The notes beneath the pieces are model-generated. The model did not search any database, was not told where the DNA came from, and worked only from the letters and a program-made list of their open reading frames with translations. Source: Catelliglobosispora koreensis DSM 44566 (GTDB taxonomy: Bacteria; Actinomycetota; Actinomycetes; Mycobacteriales; Micromonosporaceae). Taken from it: a stretch of 64,000 bases of DNA. The DNA lies in the NCBI RefSeq assembly GCF_000379685.1, contig NZ_KB903250.1, positions 649,487-713,486 of the forward strand, given 5' to 3'. Positions 9,119 to 18,237 of this stretch are shown piece by piece (position 1 is the stretch's first letter; each line of letters opens with the position of its first letter). A program made the translations under genes and the position numbers.

Positions 9119-9148
9119 TGAACAGTTCCAAACGCGACAGTTCAGAAC
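9119..9148. promoter_or_regulatory. Second copy of the GAACAGTTC palindrome plus inverted companion
   Basis: TGAACAGTTCC at 9119-9129 repeats the 11-mer before the XRE gene. It is followed at 9140-9148 by GTTC-A-GAAC, the mirror arrangement. The pair lies 130-150 bp before the small gene at 9276 and may be an operator region; this is inference. Confidence 0.3.
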
Positions 9149-9275
9149 ACGAAAAGTCTGGATCGTCGTTGCCGAGCTGGGCCACCATGCCTCCGCCGGT
9201 GGCCCGCCGCGAGTGCATTGAGGCGGGCACAGGACGCACCCTTGCCCGCTTCGATGCCGCGCTGAGGGGTGTGAC

Positions 9276-9500
9276 ATGGCTGCACTCAACCTCATAGAGA
9301 TCGTGAACCATGGCCGCGACGAGCTAACCACCGCCGTCGATACCGTGCTGCTCCATCAGCGGGAAACCAGCGGAGACATGTGCCGGTGCATGCGTGTGTG
9401 GCCTTGCCCAGTCAATCTTCAAGCGGCCGCCTATGTCCGCTACTGGGAGTCGCGGCTCGCTGATCTCGAGGCCCAACTCGCCAATGTCACGCGTGCCTGA
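9276..9500 (+). CDS. Small Cys/Trp-containing hypothetical protein
   Basis: A 74-residue acidic-to-neutral protein, not assigned to a named family. It has a central MCRCMRVWPCPVN motif, resembling the Cys-x-Cys ... Trp-Pro-Cys motif of small accessory actinomycete proteins often found near XRE/DUF397 genes, and a C-terminal amphipathic helix (YWESRLADLEAQLANV). ATG 9276 follows GAGGGG with suitable spacing, and a perfect 15-bp hairpin lies just after the stop; both support a real gene. Three cysteines could bind metal, but no function is claimed. Confidence 0.55.
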   Translation: MAALNLIEIVNHGRDELTTAVDTVLLHQRETSGDMCRCMRVWPCPVNLQAAAYVRYWESRLADLEAQLANVTRA

Positions 9501-9517
9501 CGAGAGTGGCACATAGA

Positions 9518-9552
9518 AAGCTGGCCCCGTCCACAAGGGACGGGGCCAGCTT
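9518..9552. terminator. Bidirectional hairpin terminator between the small gene and groEL
   Basis: A perfect 15-bp stem (arms 9518-9532 and 9538-9552) with loop acaag, between the stop of the 9276 gene and the 3' end of minus-strand groEL. It can serve both. Confidence 0.85.
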
Positions 9553-9569
9553 CGTTAAAGCTCGGACTA

Positions 9570-11228
<1,659 letters not shown>

Positions 11229-11292
11229 TTAGCCCGCGACGACCGGCTGCCACCATTCAGCAGCCCCACCGCTCCGACTTCTGGTCTTGTTT

Positions 11293-11319
11293 TTGGCACT
11301 CACACGCGGTGAGTGCCAA
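11293..11319. promoter_or_regulatory. CIRCE operator, proximal copy
   Basis: TTGGCACTC, nine bases, GAGTGCCAA: a perfect inverted repeat matching the HrcA-binding CIRCE consensus, located upstream of groEL. Confidence 0.93.
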
Positions 11320-11327
11320 TCACTTGT

Positions 11328-11354
11328 TTAGCACTCTCACCCGCCGAGTGCAAG
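11328..11354. promoter_or_regulatory. CIRCE operator, distal imperfect copy
   Basis: TTAGCACTC, nine bases, GAGTGCAAG. The left arm is the exact CIRCE consensus; the right arm differs only in the outermost bases. It starts 8 bp after the proximal copy. Confidence 0.85.
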
Positions 11355-11366
11355 CGAAGTGAGTCT

Positions 11367-12098
11367 TCAGAGCACGGCAGCCTGCGCTGGAGTGGCTATT
11401 TCCCGCGCTTTCTCAGCAGTGCGGATGCGCAGGAAGATCGCGTAGATCACTACCGAGCCGATCACGCCCATGGCTATGTCGATCAGGAAACTCAGCGCGA
11501 CCGTGGCTCCAGCCGACGGCACCACGGCCTCCGCGAAGTCCAGCGCCCTGTCCACGGCGATCCCGGCCACGAGCCAGACGATGAGGACCGCGGCCGTCCG
11601 GACGGAAAAATGGGACAGCCTGAAAGCACGGGCCAGCCCGCGCCGCTCAACGAGCACCGCCAGCGGCAGCAGGATGAAAGCGAATGACAGGTAGTGGAAA
11701 ACCAATTCGGCCACGGGGTGGCCGAGAAGCGGTGCCGCGCTGATGTCCAGCGTCATCGCGAAATAGACCGTATACGCGAGGTAGGGCGAGGACAGCATCA
11801 CGAACAGCGCCCACAGTTTGAGCACCTGCCGCCAGTCCCGCAGAGCCGCGCGCACGGTGGCCCAAACCGCCATCTGTTCGCCGGATGCCCTTGCCTGCAA
11901 GACAATCAGGCTGGCCGCCCAAATCCATGCCGCGAGGAACTCGCCGAGAACCACGCTGACGGGGGTTAACGCGAGCGGGCTGACAAGTCCCGCGTGGACA
12001 GCGGCGAACGCGACGCCGAAGATGACGGCAAAAGGAAGCTGTGCCAGCAAACCGAGGAGCAGCAGACGTTTCCACGTGGCGGCGAGCAGGGCGAACAT
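11367..12098 (-). CDS. Six-helix integral membrane protein, unknown function
   Basis: A 243-residue protein with about six strongly hydrophobic segments (near residues 10-35, 42-68, 90-115, 125-150, 170-190 and 200-225) and a basic C-terminal tail (FLRIRTAEKAREIA). No catalytic or transport motif is recognised. The gene sits between groEL and the cold-shock gene, on the same strand as both. It starts at ATG 12098, and its 3' end abuts the groEL CIRCE region. Confidence 0.75.
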   Translation of the reverse strand: MFALLAATWKRLLLLGLLAQLPFAVIFGVAFAAVHAGLVSPLALTPVSVVLGEFLAAWIWAASLIVLQARASGEQMAVWATVRAALRDWRQVLKLWALFVMLSSPYLAYTVYFAMTLDISAAPLLGHPVAELVFHYLSFAFILLPLAVLVERRGLARAFRLSHFSVRTAAVLIVWLVAGIAVDRALDFAEAVVPSAGATVALSFLIDIAMGVIGSVVIYAIFLRIRTAEKAREIATPAQAAVL

Positions 12099-12115
12099 GA
12101 AGGCGGACGATACAC

Positions 12116-12165
12116 AAAAGAGCGAGGAGCCGGGCTACCTTTTTGGGCAGCCGAGCCCCTCGCTC
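12116..12165 (-). terminator. Terminator of the cold-shock gene
   Basis: A long hairpin (outer arms GAGCGAGG and CCTCGCTC, 12120-12165, with further pairing inside) followed on the minus strand by TTTT, 25 bp past the cold-shock stop. Confidence 0.8.
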
Positions 12166-12190
12166 GCGTCAGAAGTCTTTGTCTTGCGGT

Positions 12191-12394
12191 TTAGCCGATG
12201 ACCCGGACCATCTCCGCCTGCGGGCCCTTTTGGCCCTGCGCGATCTCGAACTCGACGCGCTGTCCGTCCTCAAGCGACTTGTAGCCATCGGCCTGGATCG
12301 CGGAGAAGTGGACGAAAACATCCTGTCCACCGTCGACCGCGATGAAGCCGTAGCCCTTCTCGCTGTTGAACCATTTGACGCTGCCCTGTGCCAC
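12191..12394 (-). CDS. Cold-shock domain protein
   Basis: A 67-residue single-stranded nucleic-acid-binding protein of the CspA family, acting as an RNA chaperone. RNP1 (KGYGFIAVD) and RNP2 (DVFVHFSAI) are intact, as is the N-terminal [14 protein letters not shown] 12394 is chosen: it is preceded by GAGGAAG at proper spacing and gives the standard length, while the open frame beginning at 12409 would place that ribosome site inside the gene. The leader (12395-12470) contains a small GGCTG-gaaaa-CAGCC hairpin. Confidence 0.96.
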   Translation of the reverse strand: MAQGSVKWFNSEKGYGFIAVDGGQDVFVHFSAIQADGYKSLEDGQRVEFEIAQGQKGPQAEMVRVIG

Positions 12395-12554
12395 TGTGCA
12401 CTTCCTCACTCTGTTTAGCTGGGTTCGGGTTCGTGCTCCCCGCGCCCCCGGCTGGAAAACAGCCGTCCTCGCACGCTACACGAAGCAGTAGCCCTTCGGA
12501 CAGACCCAAAACAGATAGCTGACACTCCCAGGGGCTGCGATTCGTTGGGTATTT

Positions 12555-13388
12555 ATGCGAAGAAGCTGGCTGAACGCATTGGCAACCGTAATCGCCATCG
12601 TGCTCACGGGATCCGGGATTACATTGATCTTCTTTGCTCGATCGCACGCGGGTCAGCAGCCGGCGGTGGGATCCAGCCCTTCGGGTTCGCGGCGCTTCCC
12701 CCGCGTCGCCCTTGACGGAGCTTCATTCGCCAGCTGGGCCATGCTCGACTTGAAGACCGGTGAACTCATTGGCTCGGCCAACCTGGCCGCACCCGGAGAC
12801 ACGATGTCCCTGGTCAAGGTGTGGATCGCCGCCGACTTTCTGTCCCGGGCGCGCTCCAAGCCAGACAGGGAAACGCTAGAGCGGCTCTCGGAGATGATTC
12901 GCGACTCCGATAACGACATCGCCACGGAATTCCACAACCGCAACGCGACCAAGGCCAGCATCGAGCGGATGGTCCGCGTCTGCGGTTTGACCGACGCGCA
13001 CGCGGGAACGGTCGAGTATCGCTGGTCCGACACCGTTATTTCGGCGCGGGACACCGCCCGGCTGGGTGGGTGCGTGGCTGACGGGCGGGCCGCCGGGCCT
13101 TGGACCGCTTGGCTTTTAACCCAGATGAGGGGGGTACGCGGTGACGGCGACTTTGGTCCGAGAAAAGCGTTTCCCGCCGCTGAGGCACGGGACATCGCGA
13201 TCAAGAACGGCTGGTACGCACGGGAGGAAGACGGCCTGTGGCACGTCTCGTGCCTGGCGATCGGCGCGACGTGGAGCCTGGGTGTGCTTGTGCGTTACCC
13301 CGCTGAGGAAGGCATGGAGTTGGGCACCAGCCTCTGTGAATCGGCCGGTGCCCAACTGATGCCTTATCTCAGGCAGCAGGCGCCGTAA
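12555..13388 (+). CDS. Class A beta-lactamase-like serine hydrolase, membrane anchored
   Basis: A 277-residue protein with an N-terminal hydrophobic anchor (residues 7-28) and a penicillin-recognising-enzyme fold. The three class A elements can be placed: SLVK (S85 to K88), SDN (118-120) and KNG (217-219, in place of KTG). The usual Omega-loop Glu is not evident, and the Thr of KTG is replaced by Asn, so true beta-lactam hydrolysis is doubtful. Many actinomycetes carry such divergent proteins of unknown substrate. The 3' end overlaps convergent paaN by 20 bp. Confidence 0.75.
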   Translation: MRRSWLNALATVIAIVLTGSGITLIFFARSHAGQQPAVGSSPSGSRRFPRVALDGASFASWAMLDLKTGELIGSANLAAPGDTMSLVKVWIAADFLSRARSKPDRETLERLSEMIRDSDNDIATEFHNRNATKASIERMVRVCGLTDAHAGTVEYRWSDTVISARDTARLGGCVADGRAAGPWTAWLLTQMRGVRGDGDFGPRKAFPAAEARDIAIKNGWYAREEDGLWHVSCLAIGATWSLGVLVRYPAEEGMELGTSLCESAGAQLMPYLRQQAP

Positions 13389-15024
13389 CGGGCCGTCGTG
13401 ATTGGACGATGCGGAACCGTCCGGCCACGAAAGCGCCGTCGGTCAGCGAGGCGTTGGCCGCCGGGTTGGCCCCGGAGGCGTGGAAGTCGGAGAACGCGGC
13501 TGACTGGTTGACGAACACGCCACCGGTCAGGTTCTGCGACAGGTGCACGCCGACTTCGACAGCGGCATCCTCGACGTCGTCGAGCACGGCGTCAGAGGTG
13601 CTGTAGACGCCAGCCGTGAGCGCACCCTTGGCACCGACCGTTTCGCGGAAGATGCGGATGCTGTCCGATGTGGACTCGGTCGGGATCGCGAAACTCACCG
13701 GGCCGAAGCACTCGGTGGCATAGCCGTCGGTCACCTTGACGATCAGTGGCGTGCGCACGACCGCCCCCGGGTACGCGGGGTGGGTCACCTCAACGGAGTC
13801 GAGCACGACCTCGCCCATCTTGCGAGCCGCGTCGATGCGCTCCGGGATCTCGTCGTTCACGATGGCACCGGTCAGCTCGACGGCCTTGGCCGGGTCGGCG
13901 GTCAGCGCGGACACGGCACCGGCGATGCCCTGCACCACTTCGTCGAAGCTCTTGTGCCCGGCCTCGGTCTCGATGCCGCCCTGCGGAATCAGGAGGTTCT
14001 GCGGTGTCGTGCACATCTGGCCGCTGTAGAGGATGAGCGAGAAGGCCAGGTTGCGGGTCATGCCCGCGAAGTCGTTGGTGGAGTCGATGATGACCGTGTT
14101 CACGCCGGCCTTCTCCGTGTAGACCAGCGCCTGCTTGGCGTTTTGCTCAAGCCAGTCACCAAAGGCGGTCGAGCCGGTGAAGTCGATGAGCTTGACCTCC
14201 GGCCGCAGCGCGAGGTCTTTCGTGATCGGGGCTTCGCGAGTGTCGGCCGCGAGCTGGACCACGTTGTGGTCGAAACCGGCTTCGGACAGCACTTCGCGGG
14301 CGACCTGAACGGTCATGGCCAGGGGCAGGACGGCGCGCGGGTGCGGCTTGACGATCACCGGGTTACCGGTCACGAGCGAGGCGAACAGGCCTGGCCACGA
14401 ATTCCACGTCGGGAAGGTGTTGCAGCCGATCACCAGGCCGATGCCGCGCGGGGCGACGTGATAGGTCTTCTCCAGCGAGTCGGCCTTCTTCGTCCACGTC
14501 ACCGACGGCACCTGGCGCGTCTGCTCGGCATAGCCATAGGCGACGGCTTCGAGCGCACGGTCGAGCGCGTGCGGCCCACCGGCCTGAAACGCCATGACGA
14601 AGGCTTGCCCGGTGGTCGCGTGGACCGCGTTAGCTAGCTCAAAAACCCGCTTGTGCAAACGGGACAGGATTTCCAGGCTCACCCCGGCACGCACTTGCGG
14701 GCTGGCCTCACGCCAACCGCGCCAGGCGCCCTGTGCGTTAGTGATCAGCGTGTCCACAGACATCAGTGGATAACGGACCCCCAGCTCGATGCCGAGCGGG
14801 GAGATCTCGGGCGCGATCGTCTCCTTAGCGGACTGTCCCAGGGCGTAGTCCTTGCCGAGTGCCGCTTCGAAGGCGGCCTTTCCGTCGGCGGCGGCGGTTT
14901 CGCCGTACACCTTGGGGCTCGGCGATTCGGGGTAGGCCGACCAGTACCCGCGCTCGGAGATTGCCCGCAGAGCGGTGGTCAGAAGCTCCTCATGGGTGGC
15001 GAAGAAATCCATGCGCTCCATCAT
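13369..15024 (-). CDS. paaN: Phenylacetic acid degradation aldehyde dehydrogenase PaaN
   Basis: A 551-residue aldehyde dehydrogenase-fold protein matching the actinobacterial PaaN group, which oxidises ring-opened or related semialdehydes in phenylacetate breakdown. NAD-fold motifs VIGCNTFPTWNSWPG, VIVKPHPRAVLP and FTGSTAFGDWLE are present, as is the catalytic Cys in SGQMCTTPQN. Starts at 15024, 15021 and 15012 are all possible; none has a strong ribosome site. No other paa genes are in the window. The promoter region is shared with a divergent membrane-protein group and carries two palindromic operators. Confidence 0.85.
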   Translation of the reverse strand: MMERMDFFATHEELLTTALRAISERGYWSAYPESPSPKVYGETAAADGKAAFEAALGKDYALGQSAKETIAPEISPLGIELGVRYPLMSVDTLITNAQGAWRGWREASPQVRAGVSLEILSRLHKRVFELANAVHATTGQAFVMAFQAGGPHALDRALEAVAYGYAEQTRQVPSVTWTKKADSLEKTYHVAPRGIGLVIGCNTFPTWNSWPGLFASLVTGNPVIVKPHPRAVLPLAMTVQVAREVLSEAGFDHNVVQLAADTREAPITKDLALRPEVKLIDFTGSTAFGDWLEQNAKQALVYTEKAGVNTVIIDSTNDFAGMTRNLAFSLILYSGQMCTTPQNLLIPQGGIETEAGHKSFDEVVQGIAGAVSALTADPAKAVELTGAIVNDEIPERIDAARKMGEVVLDSVEVTHPAYPGAVVRTPLIVKVTDGYATECFGPVSFAIPTESTSDSIRIFRETVGAKGALTAGVYSTSDAVLDDVEDAAVEVGVHLSQNLTGGVFVNQSAAFSDFHASGANPAANASLTDGAFVAGRFRIVQSRRPVTAPAA

Positions 15025-15049
15025 GCCGCACCCGTGACCGCCAACACAC

Positions 15050-15063
15050 TTGAACGCGTTCAA
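15050..15063. promoter_or_regulatory. Palindromic operator 1
   Basis: TTGAACGCGTTCAA, a perfect 14-bp palindrome in the divergent paaN/15118 promoter region. Probable target of the TetR regulator encoded at 16538. Confidence 0.65.
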
Positions 15064-15090
15064 CTTGTGCTCTAGCGTGAGTGATGAGAG

Positions 15091-15104
15091 TTGAACACGT
15101 TCAA
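15091..15104. promoter_or_regulatory. Palindromic operator 2
   Basis: TTGAACACGTTCAA, identical to operator 1 except for one base, 41 bp away (about four helical turns). It ends just before the AAGGAG ribosome site of the 15118 gene, so a bound repressor would block that gene directly. Confidence 0.65.
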
Positions 15105-15117
15105 AAAGGAGTGCGAC

Positions 15118-15543
15118 ATGACCCCCAAGCTCGCCATGTACCTCGGGTACCTCGTCATCACCGTCGGGCTGACCATCTGGGTCGCCCGCACCCTGTTCCG
15201 CAACGGCCAGGTGTTCCTGCGCGACGCGCTCGCCAGCGAAGAACTGGCCACAGCCGTCAACCGGCTGCTGCAAGTCGGGTTCTATCTGATCAACCTCGGC
15301 TACGTCGCTCTGTTCATGAAGACCAACGACGTCATCACGGACGCGACCGGCGCCATCGAAACCGGCGCGTGGAAGCTCGGCGTCATTTTGCTGGCGCTCG
15401 GCCTGATGCACCTGTTCAACATCATCGTGCTGGGCAGCTACCGCAAGCGCTTCCAGCGCCAGCACGTCGGCCAGCTTGAGCCGCCCGCGCCGCGCGCGCC
15501 CCGGTTCGCACCCACCCAGGGCGGCCTGACCGCTCCGCAGTAA
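15118..15543 (+). CDS. Small three-helix membrane protein
   Basis: A 141-residue protein with three hydrophobic helices (about 5-25, 45-70, 80-105) and a Pro/Arg-rich cytoplasmic tail. No family is recognised. ATG 15118 follows AAGGAG (15106-15111) at ideal spacing. It is the first gene facing paaN and is probably repressed through the TTGAACrCGTTCAA sites. A strong hairpin lies between it and the next gene. Confidence 0.75.
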   Translation: MTPKLAMYLGYLVITVGLTIWVARTLFRNGQVFLRDALASEELATAVNRLLQVGFYLINLGYVALFMKTNDVITDATGAIETGAWKLGVILLALGLMHLFNIIVLGSYRKRFQRQHVGQLEPPAPRAPRFAPTQGGLTAPQ

Positions 15544-15560
15544 CTCGGCACCAAACGGGG

Positions 15561-15595
15561 GAGGTGGTGGCTCGTGTCTGGCGGGCCACCACCTC
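15561..15595 (+). terminator. Hairpin between the first and second membrane-protein genes
   Basis: A 10-bp perfect stem (15561-15570 with 15586-15595) extended by three further pairs including wobbles. It has no T-run. It could end transcription after the 15118 gene or only attenuate read-through to the next genes. Confidence 0.55.
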
Positions 15596-15618
15596 AAAAC
15601 TCACGAAAGGACAGTCCT

Positions 15619-16104
15619 ATGAACCGGCACGTTCTGGTTCTGCTCTGGTGCGTGCCCGTCTGGGTCACGGCCTGGGTGCTCAGCATCATCGGTCACCTGA
15701 ACCTCATCGCCCGCACGACCACGCCGGGTGTCGGATTCGCCGAGACTCTCGTCATCCTCGGCGCGGCGGTCGTGCTCGCCCACCTTCTGGTGCCTCTTGC
15801 TTACGCGGCCGGCCTTGGGCTCGTGCAGCTGCGCCAGCCAGCCGCGCGAGCTCTGGCTTGGCCCCGCCAGGCGATGCTTTGGCTCCTCTGGGTGGCCTTC
15901 GCCGGCACCCTGGCCGCGATGATCGCCTTCGGCTGGCTTGCCGGACCATACGGCTGGTTCATTGGCGCCATCTACGTCAGCATGTTCGCCGCGTTTCCTG
16001 TGATTGGCGGGCTGGCCCTGCTCGCTCTGGCAGACGCGATCCGGGTCGTCCGCAAGCGCGGGGTCATGACCCCGGTCAATCTGTGCAAGGCTGCGCGGCT
16101 ATGA
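15619..16104 (+). CDS. Four-helix membrane protein, unknown function
   Basis: A 161-residue hydrophobic protein with four predicted helices (about 5-27, 42-70, 80-103, 110-137) and a basic tail. ATG 15619 is preferred because GAAAGG lies 8 bp upstream and the N-terminus then begins directly with a helix. Its stop overlaps the next start (ATGA at 16101-16104), indicating translational coupling. Confidence 0.7.
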   Translation: MNRHVLVLLWCVPVWVTAWVLSIIGHLNLIARTTTPGVGFAETLVILGAAVVLAHLLVPLAYAAGLGLVQLRQPAARALAWPRQAMLWLLWVAFAGTLAAMIAFGWLAGPYGWFIGAIYVSMFAAFPVIGGLALLALADAIRVVRKRGVMTPVNLCKAARL

Positions 16105-16541
16105 AACCGATGACGTGGTACGCGAAAACCGCCCTCTGGTACGCAGGCGTATGGATCACCGGCCTGCTGCTGTCGGTGGCTGGCGTGACGGTGTTCATAC
16201 ACACGAACTACGTGCGATACACGAGCGCGGAGGCTTGGCAGCACACGCGTGAGCGCTGGGGTGTCGTCGTCCTCATCGCGGTGTTCATCGCGGCGGCACA
16301 GCTTCCCGGAGTCCTGATGAGCGTCGCGTCAGCACGCCGCCTCCGGCGGGACAGACCAGCTAACAGCGGCATCCTTTGGTACCTCTGGGGTCTGGCCACC
16401 GTCTGCTATCTGCTGTGGACACTGACTCTCGCGCTGGGACTGTGGGCGGTTCCGCTCGCCCCGTTCTTCGCCGGGCTGTTCGCCGTTCTGGCCGCGGCGG
16501 GGGCGATCGTCTGGGGAATCGTTAGGCTGGTGAATCGATGA
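16101..16541 (+). CDS. Four-helix membrane protein, unknown function
   Basis: A 146-residue membrane protein with about four helices (12-34, 55-78, 92-112, 114-140) and a basic loop (SARRLRRDRP). It resembles its upstream neighbour in size and layout, so the two may form a heteromeric complex (inference). ATGA overlaps couple it to both neighbours, ending in the TetR gene. Confidence 0.7.
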   Translation: MKPMTWYAKTALWYAGVWITGLLLSVAGVTVFIHTNYVRYTSAEAWQHTRERWGVVVLIAVFIAAAQLPGVLMSVASARRLRRDRPANSGILWYLWGLATVCYLLWTLTLALGLWAVPLAPFFAGLFAVLAAAGAIVWGIVRLVNR

Positions 16542-17212
16542 CGACTACCGAATCCGGCCGGGGTGAGCAGACCCGCAAGCTGATCGTGGACACAGCACTG
16601 CGCTTGTTCAGTGAACTGGGCTATGAGAAGACGACGATGCGTGCGATAGCTAGCGCCGCTGGGGTCTCGGTCGGCAACGCCTATTACTACTTCGCCTCCA
16701 AAGAGGTGCTGGTGCAAGAGTTCTATCTGCAGCTGCAGAAGGAACATCTGGCCGGCGTCAACGAAGTGCTCGCCAAAGGCGGATCGTTTTCCGAGCAGCT
16801 GATGGGGATCTTGCGGGCCGGGATCGAGGTTTGGCGCCCGCATCACGAGTTTGGCGGCAAGTTCATCGGGCTCGCCGCCGTCCCCGGATCGCCGCTGAGC
16901 CCGTTCTCGCCCGAGTCGGCGCAGTCGCGGGAGATGGCGATGGACGTCTACCGGCGGTTCGTTGCCGGGACGACGCTGAAAATGGACGCACAGCTGCGCG
17001 AACAGCTGCCGGACTTTCTCTTCCTGGCGCAACTGGGCCTGGTCGCCTACTGGGTGCACGACCAGTCGCCCAACCAGCAGCGCACGACCAAAGTCATGGA
17101 GCTGGCCGTGCCCTATCTGGAGGACCTCATCGGGTTGTCACGGCACAAAGTGTTTCGTGCCATGACAACCCGTGCTCTAGGCCTGATAAAGCTGCTCAAT
17201 CCCTACCACTAA
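16538..17212 (+). CDS. TetR/AcrR family transcriptional regulator
   Basis: A 224-residue regulator. Residues about 12-60 form the TetR helix-turn-helix (TALRLFSELGYEKTTMRAIA, then GVSVGNAYYYFASKEVLV); the rest is the ligand-binding domain. It is translationally coupled to the membrane-protein genes. The only palindromes nearby, TTGAACrCGTTCAA at 15050 and 15091, are the likely operators, making it a candidate repressor of both paaN and this group. The ligand is unknown; a phenylacetate or aldehyde-derived inducer is speculative. Confidence 0.92.
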   Translation: MTTTESGRGEQTRKLIVDTALRLFSELGYEKTTMRAIASAAGVSVGNAYYYFASKEVLVQEFYLQLQKEHLAGVNEVLAKGGSFSEQLMGILRAGIEVWRPHHEFGGKFIGLAAVPGSPLSPFSPESAQSREMAMDVYRRFVAGTTLKMDAQLREQLPDFLFLAQLGLVAYWVHDQSPNQQRTTKVMELAVPYLEDLIGLSRHKVFRAMTTRALGLIKLLNPYH

Positions 17213-18228
17213 ACGTCACGCTTCCAGTTCGCGAACGCGAACTTGGCGCGGAAGCCCATGTCCTCGTTAATCGAGATCATGTAGCTGTTCTCCGCCGCGT
17301 TGAACGTGTCGATCCGTTCCACCGCAGGTTCATTGGCCTGGAAGAAGCGCAGGTTCTCCACTTTGACCAGAGCGCCCAGCCGGTGGCCACGGTGGTCGGG
17401 GTCGACGATCGTGATGAACTGCCAGGCGTGTTCCGGGGTGTCTGGACCGGTGTTGATGGTGGTCCAGGCCACAAGACGGCCAGTTTCCACGTGCACCGCA
17501 CCGGTGTGATAGTTCTTGCGGCCGCGCTTTTTCATCGTCTGCTCGACTTCGCGAATCCGTGCCGCGTCAACCTGATCAGCGTCCATGTCGAGATCGCCCA
17601 TGGGTGCGTCTGTGGACAGGCGGCCGTCAAGGTAGGCGACGTCATCGACGAGATCATCCGGTGCCGTGTCGATCCACTGCCGCACCGCGTACCCACTGGA
17701 TTTGTCCTTGGCCTTGGAAAGCAAGCCATCGAGCACGTCATTGTCCACTGTGGATAGATCGAGGCGCCGCATGACCTCGGGCAGGTTGGCGCTCTCGAAA
17801 CCCATCGTCTGTGCGAACGCTGGTCCGGCACCGCCGTCGTGGGCGAGGATGCCGGGGAGCGACCACGCCGTGTGCGACAATATTTTGTTGCGGCCCAAGG
17901 CTTTCGATCGCTCAACCGCGAGATCGAACAGCTGGCGCCCAACGCCCCGGCGACGCCACTGCGGCATGACGTCGATGCTGACCTGAGCCTTGTCGAGGTT
18001 TTCCCGGGTGCCAACCGAAATCTCCATGATGGCAATGGGTTCTTCGCCCTCCCAGGCGATGTAGTACTCGGTTTGCCTGCCGACCCACTGATATTTCCAC
18101 TGTCGCAGCACGGCTTCGGGGTCCATATGCTGCCAGCCCGGGCGGTCGTGATCGGCGACCTGACCGTGCAGGCGTGCCCATACGGCAGCTGACGCGGCGT
18201 CAAGGTCTGAGGTGATCCTGAAAGTCAT
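17209..18228 (-). CDS. Two-domain GNAT acetyltransferase, copy A
   Basis: A 339-residue protein with two GNAT folds. Domain 1 has the acetyl-CoA loop DVMPQWRRRGVGRQLFDLA (about residues 88-106); domain 2 has IVDPDHRGHRLGALVKVENL (about 272-292) and ends with the family block FNAAENSYMISINEDMGFR. It is 10 bp downstream of, and paralogous to, the next gene, which has exactly the same length. Its stop overlaps the TetR stop by 4 bp. Acceptor unknown; the architecture recalls mycothiol-synthase-like and antibiotic-modifying GNATs but supports no specific call. Confidence 0.85.
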   Translation of the reverse strand: MTFRITSDLDAASAAVWARLHGQVADHDRPGWQHMDPEAVLRQWKYQWVGRQTEYYIAWEGEEPIAIMEISVGTRENLDKAQVSIDVMPQWRRRGVGRQLFDLAVERSKALGRNKILSHTAWSLPGILAHDGGAGPAFAQTMGFESANLPEVMRRLDLSTVDNDVLDGLLSKAKDKSSGYAVRQWIDTAPDDLVDDVAYLDGRLSTDAPMGDLDMDADQVDAARIREVEQTMKKRGRKNYHTGAVHVETGRLVAWTTINTGPDTPEHAWQFITIVDPDHRGHRLGALVKVENLRFFQANEPAVERIDTFNAAENSYMISINEDMGFRAKFAFANWKRDV

Positions 18229-18237
18229 TGGTAATCC

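Noticed and set aside
9043..9297. 84-codon open frame between DUF397 and the small gene
   Set aside because: Begins inside the right arm of the DUF397 terminator, overlaps the better-supported gene at 9276 and has low-complexity, non-conserved-looking sequence.
9324..9536. 70-codon minus-strand frame ending near groEL
   Set aside because: Antisense to the supported 9276 gene and runs through the 9518-9552 hairpin.
13543..14637. 364-codon open frame opposite paaN
   Set aside because: Antisense shadow with no recognisable protein features.
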